Shown here piece by piece: positions 56,644 through 64,000 of a stretch of DNA of 64,000 nucleotides. Location of the stretch: contig CM048848.1 in assembly GCA_026545225.1 (NCBI GenBank), positions 15,613,353 through 15,677,352 of the forward strand, given 5' to 3'. Each line of letters opens with the position of its first letter. The stretch's first letter is position 1. The notes under the pieces were generated by a model. It was given only the letters and a program-made list of their open reading frames with translations. It did not search any database and was not told where the DNA came from. Both the position numbers and the translations under genes were made by a program. Source of the stretch: Cornus controversa (Eukaryota; Streptophyta; Magnoliopsida; Cornales; Cornaceae).

Positions 56644-58276
56644 CACCCCCAAACTTACATATTGCTAGTCCCTTAGCAATAGAATAAAACAAAACTAAAA
56701 CAAAGAAACTACTAAACACTAAGTAAACTACCCAACTCCACTTTCGTGGGGAGAAACGATTGCATTTAGCATATGCAACAAGCCTTTAAACCCCTAGGTT
56801 CCCCCTAGTGGACGAATATAGTCTCGTGAGGGTTTCCAGAAATGTTACCCACAAACATTCAAAATTCTGTTTCAATCATTAATTCAAGAAGAAGATTACA
56901 ATATATAGTTACAAACTTGCATTCAAGAATAATTTCAAACTTTCAAATTCCATAATTCAAATCAATGGTCCCCATGCATAATTCACAACAACATATCTCA
57001 AAATAACCAACTCTAGCTCCCTCGTGTAAAGTGAACTAGCAATCAACTCATGTAGCATAACCAAGCTTTGAATATGTTAAGGCACATACCCCTTCAACTC
57101 ACTAGCTCCCCTTATTCAACTCATACTTCCCAACATGCATACATGACTTTTTCATTTTTTTTTTCTTCATTCTCTTTTTTTTTTCATTGCTTTATTAGTT
57201 GTGCAATGTCTTGATCTATTAAGCTTTCTGAAAGATGTAGCAAGCTTTCAGTCAGTGACTCCCAAACCAGATGGCTTTAGGGCACTAGGCTTTAAGATAC
57301 CCCGAAGACCTAATTACTCGAATTAGTCAGGCTACAAATCAAGACAACCAATGCTCATCTTTTCTCACCCTTTCACTTTTGACGCGAACACTCCGTGCTT
57401 CCTGAGGCATAGAGGCCCGGTTACTCATGAAAAGGATCAAATTGATTTGCTTATTCATCACTTTTTTTTTCTTTCTTTTTCTTTTTCATTGAAGTCAAGT
57501 AAAACACATTATCGGTACTCATTCTCAAGAGATACTAATTAATATCATAACTCAATAACTCAAAACCAAAGTTTATACCCCATAAGACTATGCTAGTGTG
57601 TCTGTGCATGTAAGGAAACTAAAATTAATCACTTCAAAACATGTTATTGCAACCCATGATTAAAACCACTTAATTCAACCCATAGTTCTCAAGAATTTAA
57701 AACATACTCAAAAATTGCAAGTTAAGCACCTACATAAGGTATTAATCCTTTGAATAATGTCAAAACATTCTATCTAAAAACAAAACAAAAGAAAATAAAA
57801 AAATAAACTATGAAAATAAAATAAAATAAAATCCTAATACAAAAAGAATTTCACACAAATTTTCCCCCATATTGCAATAAAGCACACAAATAGGCATCGC
57901 CTCACCCCCAAACTTAAATTGTACATTGTCCTCAATGTACACCCAATTAAAGCATAGAGAAGAATAAGAACGATGTTACCAGGACCAAGGAGTAGTGGCA
58001 AGAAAATAGAGCACACCAAGTTGTAAGAAGGCAATGCAAGCACACCCCCAAACTTGGATGTTAAAACCTGTCAAAACAAACCACTATACCCCAAAGATCA
58101 AGTGAAATAGTATGGGTGAAAATAAATAGGAAAGAGAAAAATCTTAAAAAAAAAAAAAAAAATTTTTTTTTTTCATTTTTCATTTTTTTTAATAAATAAA
58201 AAATTTAACTACAAAATAAAAATAAAAATAAAAATAATAAAAATAAAATAAAATACAAAAGATGGTTACCTTCCTA
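56644..58276 (-). other. 3' non-coding tail of element C with repeated polypurine-tract motifs
   Basis: AAGTTTGGGGGTG on the minus strand lies at 56644-56656 next to the LTR and again at 57903-57915 (with TTGAGGACAATGTAC just upstream); a third CCAAGTTTGGGGGTG lies at 58043-58057. A block matching the A and B tails lies at about 57256-57290. No gene is supported. Confidence 0.75.
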
Positions 58277-59500
58277 TCAAGGGTGTGGTGGTGACTGAGC
58301 ATCTGAATCCAAGTTCGCTTGGCGCATCAGTGCACGCAGTATCCTCCTCATCTCTAGTTGCTCTTGGTGAGTGTCACGAAAGTGATCCGTCATCTCTGTC
58401 CTCATTACTCCAAACTGTGTGGATACCTCTGTCTGTAGGGTGCCAAACTGGGCTGTCAACCCAGCAATCTGCCCCTCTAAATACTGATAATCATGGCCAC
58501 TAGCTTGTGCATGCACCTCCTCTTCCTCTGCCTCCATCTCCTCAGGATCTTCCACCGGTGGTGGTATATCTACATGCTCTCCTCCCTGGGCCAACCGAGA
58601 TACTTCACCAGGCGCCGCTATGACTATCTGATGCATATGAGACCGGCTCAAATTCCAGTCATGCGTGCCATAATGGAGATCACGTGGAAAGGCAAGCTCG
58701 TCATCATGGACTACATACCCCTGTGAAACAAGCAACTGATGAATAATAGTAGGGAATGGGAACTCCCAGTCACTTGCACTGTCTGGTGCCTTGGCTACAA
58801 CCTTGGAATAGAACTTCTCCATCTGGCCCCAGACAATCTGTGGGAATGACAGCCAATGCCCAAAATGTATGGCATATAAAGCTTTGAGGAACTCTTGACG
58901 TCTCTCGGTCTTATGTCCAATTAGACATACATTCTTGAGTAGAACAGCGTCAAGGAACCATAAATGATTTGGCATTGAAGACTTGGAAGCTGCTTTCCTT
59001 TTCGGCCCGGAAAACTGATTAGCACACAAACGTGCAACCAAATTACCCACTGACAAATCGTCGGGTAGAGGAGTATAGATATGAGATAAATCATCTGGGC
59101 ACTCATGAGGACAACCCATGGCAATGGCAATGGATGACATGTCCACACGAACTATTGTTCCATCTATTGAAGAAGTAAGCACATCCCGCTCATCAGGTGT
59201 TGGCATTAAGTTTTGATAAAATACCTTGACAAGACTCGGGTAAATAGTAGACGAGAGTGGAACAAAAATGGATACCGACCGACGACGACGGATGTCAGAA
59301 ATCCCCCATCGTGTCTCAGGAAACATACCATAGAGTTCGGTGATGTCAAACGTGGTTTCAAAGTTCAAAGCCCTTGGATGCCATCTCTCTTGAATACCTT
59401 CTCGGCGAGATCGTGAAGAACCTGTGGTTGGATCATGCCTCACTCGGCGAGGATTACGTGAACTTGAAGCACCTTGGTGACTTGCTCTTTTTGGTGCCAT
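58277..59500 (-). CDS. Accessory ORF of element C (putative plant transposon protein family)
   Basis: 407 residues and fully open. The N-terminus is basic and Ser/Arg-rich (SSRNPRRVRHD), possibly nucleic-acid binding or nuclear targeting. The family blocks FVPLSSTIYPSLVKVFYQNL, SKSSMPNHLWFLDAVLLKN, HKTERRQEFLKALYAIHFGHWLSFPQIVWGQM and WEFPFPTIIHQLL align with those of element B. An acidic segment (about 310-330) is followed by a coiled-coil-like C-terminus with FGTLQTEVSTQFGVMRTEM. The order of parts (domain, acidic stretch, coiled coil) is the same as in B although the sequences are well diverged. The frame is intact in an element that has lost its RT. Function unknown. Confidence 0.85.
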   Translation of the reverse strand: MAPKRASHQGASSSRNPRRVRHDPTTGSSRSRREGIQERWHPRALNFETTFDITELYGMFPETRWGISDIRRRRSVSIFVPLSSTIYPSLVKVFYQNLMPTPDERDVLTSSIDGTIVRVDMSSIAIAMGCPHECPDDLSHIYTPLPDDLSVGNLVARLCANQFSGPKRKAASKSSMPNHLWFLDAVLLKNVCLIGHKTERRQEFLKALYAIHFGHWLSFPQIVWGQMEKFYSKVVAKAPDSASDWEFPFPTIIHQLLVSQGYVVHDDELAFPRDLHYGTHDWNLSRSHMHQIVIAAPGEVSRLAQGGEHVDIPPPVEDPEEMEAEEEEVHAQASGHDYQYLEGQIAGLTAQFGTLQTEVSTQFGVMRTEMTDHFRDTHQEQLEMRRILRALMRQANLDSDAQSPPHP

Positions 59501-60390
59501 AGAAGTAGAAAAAGTGTGGTTGAGGAATTAAATCGAACACTTGGCGTGCACAATTAACTTGTAACCTTCAACCTCCTCTTTTTGGCAATTTTTTCACCCA
59601 AATTGAGCAAGTAATTACACCAAATTGATCCCCCAAACTTGGTCTTCAAAAGCCCTTAAAAAGAATTGCACAATTTCACCAAAGAAAAACTTCACTTACT
59701 TTGATGTTGAACTTGAAAAAGTGAGAGCTTCCTTTGAGAACTAGTGATTCTTGATCCGGTTTTGATGTTGATGATGATGATCATCAATGTTGAATTCTTG
59801 TTTAATAATCACCAATTGAAGAAATTAATTTTTTGGTTGAAGTAGGACTTGAATTGGAGCTCAAAGAGGTAAAAGATGCAAGTAGTAGCAACAAAAGAGG
59901 AGAGGTGGCCTTTATAGGCCTTAAAAAATTGGGCAGCCCCTCCATGGGCCTGGGCGATCGATCCCTCCTAGGGTGGGCGATCGATCTTCCACCTGCTGGT
60001 GGGGATCTTCAAGAAATAACATGGGGCGATCGATCCCCCTTGGCTGGGGCGATTGATCCCCCCCCTGGATGCCTGTTGGACCCTCCATCGCCCAAGGTCG
60101 ACCGGGACTTGATATTTTTGAGTCTCCATCGCCCAAGGTCGACTGAGAGCACAATTTTTCACCCGTCTTGAGTCCAAATACCTTGGTACACCTCTTGGCA
60201 TCCTCCGGAAGCAACTTATACATCAAAAACTCAAAGAAAAAACATTAAAACGCAACTAGAATTGAAAGAAAACTTAAGAAAACTAAAACTAAAAATTAAA
60301 ATCAAAGAAAACTAAAACAAATAAAGTATAGAAATACATACAAAACCTACAATTTAACGTCCGTAGGGGATGATCAATTCTCCGAAGGGA
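59501..60390. other. Spacer of element C with GGGCGATCGATCCC repeats
   Basis: No coding region supported. Four copies of a GGGCGATCGATCCC-like motif lie at 59952-59965, 59975-59988, 60024-60037 and 60047-60060, followed by two CCATCGCCCAAGGTCGAC copies near 60088 and 60127. The position corresponds to the palindrome arrays of A and B. Confidence 0.8.
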
Positions 60391-62792
60391 TTAAGTCGGA
60401 TAGACGGGATCCGTCAAGTCGACGGGCTCTACGTCTCTTCTTGGCACACATCCTTCCACACAATGTTTCAACCTTTGCCCATTAACTTTCATCAAAGTAT
60501 TATCTCGAAAGCTTCGAATTTCCACAGCACCATGAGGAAAAATTAAAATCACTTGGAATGGTCCATCCCATCTTGAACGCAATTTTTCGGGAAACAACCG
60601 AAGTTTTGAATTGAAGAGCCATACCTTATCTCCTGGAGAGAAAGACTTCCGTGAGATATGTTGATCATGAAACGCCTTCGTCCTCTCTTTGTAAATTTGT
60701 GAACTTTCATAAACATCACGTCTAAACTCCTCTAATTCATTTAATTGCAACTTTCTCTCTTCCCTAGCTTTTCTTGCATCAAAATTGAATTTTCGGATTG
60801 CCCAGAGTGCCTTATGCTCGATCTCTACTGGAAGATGACATGCTTTCCCATACGCCAACCGATATGGTGACATACCGATAGGAGTCTTGTAAGCAGTCCG
60901 ATATGCCCATAGTGCCTCACTCAGTCGCAATGACCAATCTCTTCTATCCAGCCTCACTGTCTTTTCGAGAACATGCTTAATTTCTTGATTGGACAGCTCT
61001 ACTTGCCCACTTGTCTGAGGATTATAAGGTGTTGCCACCTTATGTGTCACTAAATATTTAGCAAGCAAACCTCTCAAGAATTTATTGCAAAAGTGAGAAC
61101 CACCATCACTGATCAAGGCTCGAGGAATTCTGAATCGACTAAGAATGTTCTAATGCATGAATTTGATTACCACCTTGTGATCATTAGTTCGAGTTGCAAT
61201 GGCCTCCACCCATTTGGAAACATAATCCACACCAACCAGAATGTATTCGTAGCCAAAAGAAGGTGGAAAGGGTCCCATAAAATCAATCCCCCAAACATAA
61301 AAAATTTCAACCACGAGAATGGGGCTCATTGGCATCATATCACGCCTCGACATTGAACCCAATATTTGACAACGATCACAAGTCTTATAGAAAATATATG
61401 CATCATGAAACAGAGAAGGCCAAAAGAATCCACATTGAAGTACCTTTGCTGCTGTCTTCCTTGCACTGAAGTGGCCTCCACATGCCAATGAGTGGCAGAA
61501 CTTGGGAATATCTTGAAACTCATGGTCTAGGACACATCGCCGAATAATCTGATCTGGACAATATTTAAATAACTCTGGATCCTCCCAAAAGTAATGATGA
61601 ACTTTAGAGAAGAATCGATCACGTTCTCGCTTGGTCCAGTCTCTTGGCATTTTTCCCGTGACTAAATAATTCACAATATCTGCATACCATGGTGTGGAGT
61701 TGTTGGATACTCCAAACAATTGCTCACTCTGAGAAATTTTGGAAGGTGTAGTGCATACAGAATTTACCACCATGGTAGAAATTTGATCTACAAACATTTT
61801 CTTTTCCTTCTGTTTGTCTAGCACCTTTATTTCATCTGTAGCTTCAGACACATCCTCAGAATCCATGAAGAAAACATCAGTCTGATCTGGAGGATTCTCA
61901 ACAGCATTGAAAATATTAAGCTTAACCTTCATGTTGCCAAATGAAATATCCATGATCCCCGACCTACAATTTATGCAAGCATCAGTAGTAGCTAAGAAAG
62001 GTCGACCCAGGATCACTGGAATGTGCCTCTTTGGATTGTGAACTGGCTCAGTGTCAAGTACAATGAAATCCACAGGAAAGTAAAATTTGTCCACTTTAAT
62101 GAGCACATCTTCTATAATTCCTCGGGGTTGCTTTATTGATCTGTCTGCAAATTACAATACCACCGAGGTAGGCTTCAATTCTGCCAAGCCCAATTGTAAG
62201 TAGACTGAATAGGGTAACAAATTCACACTTGCACCCAAATCAAAAAGAGCTTTATCCACATGGTGCTCCCCAATAATGCATGAGATAGTTGGAGCACCAG
62301 GATCTTTGTACTTGGGAGGAGTACACTGCTGAATTATTGAACTTACTTGTTGTGACAACATCACTTTCTTTGGCACATGGCTTTTAGAACGCCTTTTCTG
62401 AGTGCACAAGTCCTTCAAGAATTTAGCATAAGGAGGAATTTGCTTGATGGCATCAAGGAGTGGCAAATTAATCTTCACTTGTCGAAACACCTCCATCATG
62501 TCATGCAGCTTGTCCCCTTGCTTCCCCAATTTAGATGCTTCAAGAAAACGTTGTGGGAAAGGAGCCTTAGGCTCATAAGGAATTTCATCATTTGGACTTT
62601 TGGTCACTTTTTTTTCTTCTTTCTTCTCACCCACCTTATTGTCAATTATTTTCCTACTTCTCAAAGTGGTAATAGCTTGGACTTGCTCATGGTGTGGGTT
62701 GCTTGTGGAAGCTTGCATCCCTCTTGGATTAGCAATTGGTTGACTAGGGAGCTTCCCTTCTTCTCTTCTACTCAATGAAGTAGCAAGCTGTC
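60391..62792 (-). pseudogene. Internally deleted gag-pol of element C: protease joined to integrase
   Basis: One reading frame runs from 62792 to 60391 with only two stops (near 62150 and 61151). It starts in the gag/pol linker ([14 protein letters not shown]), continues through protease ([15 protein letters not shown], near 62250) and its C-terminal part (ILGRPFLAT), and then passes after about 60 residues of unrelated sequence straight into the region just before integrase ([19 protein letters not shown]). RT and RNase H, about 500 residues in B, are absent. Integrase keeps H-H-C-C ([11 protein letters not shown] ... CDRCQ) and the acidic residues in [15 protein letters not shown] and GQVELSNQE. 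It would need enzymes in trans to move. Confidence 0.88.
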
Positions 62793-63168
62793 TGATTCGT
62801 GTGTGAGTGTGACTCAAAAAGTATATCAATTAAAAATTACCACACTTCGCAATAGAATGAATTCCTTGCAGAATAGGGCTATCGAAAGGAAGGGGTATCG
62901 TACCTCAGGGACTGTGGTCTAATTGAGTTGAATTGTTAGGACTAATTCTAATTAAATTTAAAAGAAATAAATTCTGATTTTTAATTCTAAATTAACTATT
63001 GAAGCAATTGAACAAAAGCAGGAAAGACTAAGGAGTGTAGAGAATATAAGATAAGTCTAGGGTAATTGATTTCACCACTAACTTCACAATCAATGGTCAA
63101 TTGAACTAACTATGGGGCATCATATCGTGCATAAATGGTGTCGGTGGCTACAAGCTCACCTCCATCCG
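62793..63168 (-). repeat. LTR fragment of the element C family, minus orientation
   Basis: Matches the end of the C 3' LTR (55129 to about 55500) from its exact TG terminus, at clearly lower identity than the next LTR piece. It abuts the C pol frame directly, with no primer binding site between. At 63168 it is interrupted by an LTR start in the opposite orientation. Confidence 0.8.
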
Positions 63169-64000
63169 TGATAGGCGTTGAATGTTACGCATTCTAGCCT
63201 CTTAACTTATGTATTTTATTCTCTTAGTGATAGATTATTTTGTTATTTTACTTCGTTTTAGTGTTTTATGTATTTTCAGGGCCTTAATGATTATTTCAGT
63301 TAAAACCAAGCTTTTGGGCTTTTAAAGAAGACATCCAAGATGGTGAGATGAAGCCTACATCAAGGAGATTCACTCAACCATTTATTTCAACTCAATTCAG
63401 CCCAAGAAAGAGGTCCAAGAGAATTACAGCTGCTTAAGAAGGTTTTGGGCCTGAAGCCCAAATCTGCGCATAATACAGTCTTAATCCCGTTTTGGAAAAT
63501 GGACCAGAAGTCTTATTTCTGAGCCTCAAATCGACATAATTCTCAAATGGGGTTGAACGAAATTTGATTCTGCACACTTTTGTATTTCACGAAAATTCCG
63601 TAAATCGGACTTCTAGTGGGTCAAAAGTTGGGCCGAAGTCAGCAGAAAAAACCCACCTGATTAGTGCTGCGGGAAACCCTAATTTATTCCTAATTGGATT
63701 AGGACTTTGGTGTATTCTCTTGGGGAATAAAGTGAAGACTTGGAGGCTGAGTTGAGAGAGCTTACAGAGAGATTAGACAGAGAGCTTACACAGAGAGATT
63801 GGAGAGTCTGAGAGGGCTGAGAAGAGAACAGAAACATATTCGCAAATCCATTGGAGAACAAAGTCATACGCAGAATTCAGAAAGATGATGTCTTCTTCCT
63901 CAACAGTTGAAGCTTCTTCTTCTACCATGAGCGGCTAGTTCATCCACTAGGGTTTTGATGTAGCCCTAACAAAGCATCAATGGTTTGATTGTTTTAATTA
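63169..64000 (+). repeat. LTR of the element C family, plus orientation, cut by window end
   Basis: Begins TGATAGGCGTTGAATG and matches the reverse complement of the C 3' LTR over at least 830 bp with few differences. It is probably the start of another element inserted into the LTR fragment at 62793-63168. The left flank ATCCG (63164-63168) is the candidate target-site duplication. Confidence 0.85.

Larger units (their letters stand above)
55129..62792 (-). mobile_element. Athila-like Ty3/gypsy element C, internally deleted
   Basis: On the minus strand: gag C-terminal/protease sequence, integrase, a spacer, an intact accessory ORF, a 3' tail with several polypurine-tract-like motifs, and a 3' LTR (55129-56643). 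It is related to A and B but clearly a separate family by LTR and protein sequence. RT, RNase H and most of gag are missing. The candidate target copy at the left end is ATTAA (55124-55128). No 5' LTR joined by a primer binding site is visible. Confidence 0.85.

Overview
This is plant nuclear DNA, almost certainly from a eudicot with a retrotransposon-rich genome. It holds one ordinary host gene, a three-exon NPH3 (phototropic-response) family gene at 15379-17648 on the + strand. The rest is nested or decayed mobile DNA. Seven LTR-retrotransposon units can be told apart, along with the ends of two CACTA DNA transposons, a possible MITE and several minisatellites. I see no rRNA, tRNA, CRISPR array or bacterial-type operon. 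The species cannot be named from the sequence.

Layout. (1) 1-8534, +: an old Athila-like Ty3/gypsy element (A), cut by the window edge. It has a broken pol, a broken accessory ORF and a 3' LTR, and it sits in the gag of an older minus-strand Ty3/gypsy remnant (about 8690-10178) whose probable LTR is 10263-11279. (2) 11280-15378: a CACTA terminus, a hairpin-bearing minisatellite, an unassigned LTR-like stretch and a MITE-like inverted repeat, then the NPH3 gene. (3) 17991-43987, +: a Tat-lineage Ty3/gypsy element with near-identical 1319-bp LTRs and a CAGAG target-site duplication, inserted about 340 bp downstream of the NPH3 stop codon. A complete Athila-like element (B, 22594-35609, minus, duplication CACAC) is inserted inside its reverse transcriptase. 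Downstream of its pol the Tat element carries an antisense, apparently spliced gene encoding a plant mobile domain protein. (4) 44038-47212: a solo LTR with duplication GTATC. (5) 47984 onward: a CACTA left end, then a decayed chromovirus-type element (E, 49519-55041, minus) whose LTR is related to the solo LTR. (6) 55129-62792, minus: an Athila-like element (C) that has lost reverse transcriptase and RNase H but keeps protease, integrase and an intact accessory ORF. Two same-family LTR pieces, the second in opposite orientation, follow to the window end.

How the parts work together. In A, B and C the order is gag, protease, RT, RNase H, integrase, then a separate sense-strand ORF (the 'putative plant transposon protein' family), a long 3' non-coding tail and the LTR. 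In the Tat element the accessory gene is on the opposite strand and has its own candidate TATA box. B is the most nearly intact element: its only visible lesion is one in-frame stop between gag and pol. The Tat element was open in frame across the point where B landed.

Most unusual signals. The Tat LTR holds an array of about ten units in which a constant core (TCCTCTCTACGGATAA) is flanked by arms that differ from unit to unit yet stay complementary within each unit. Three other, unrelated arrays in the window are built from 16-nt motifs that fit a 6-bp stem with a 4-nt loop. The antisense spliced gene in the Tat element and the protease-integrase fusion in element C are the other main points of interest. 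All comparisons were made by eye.
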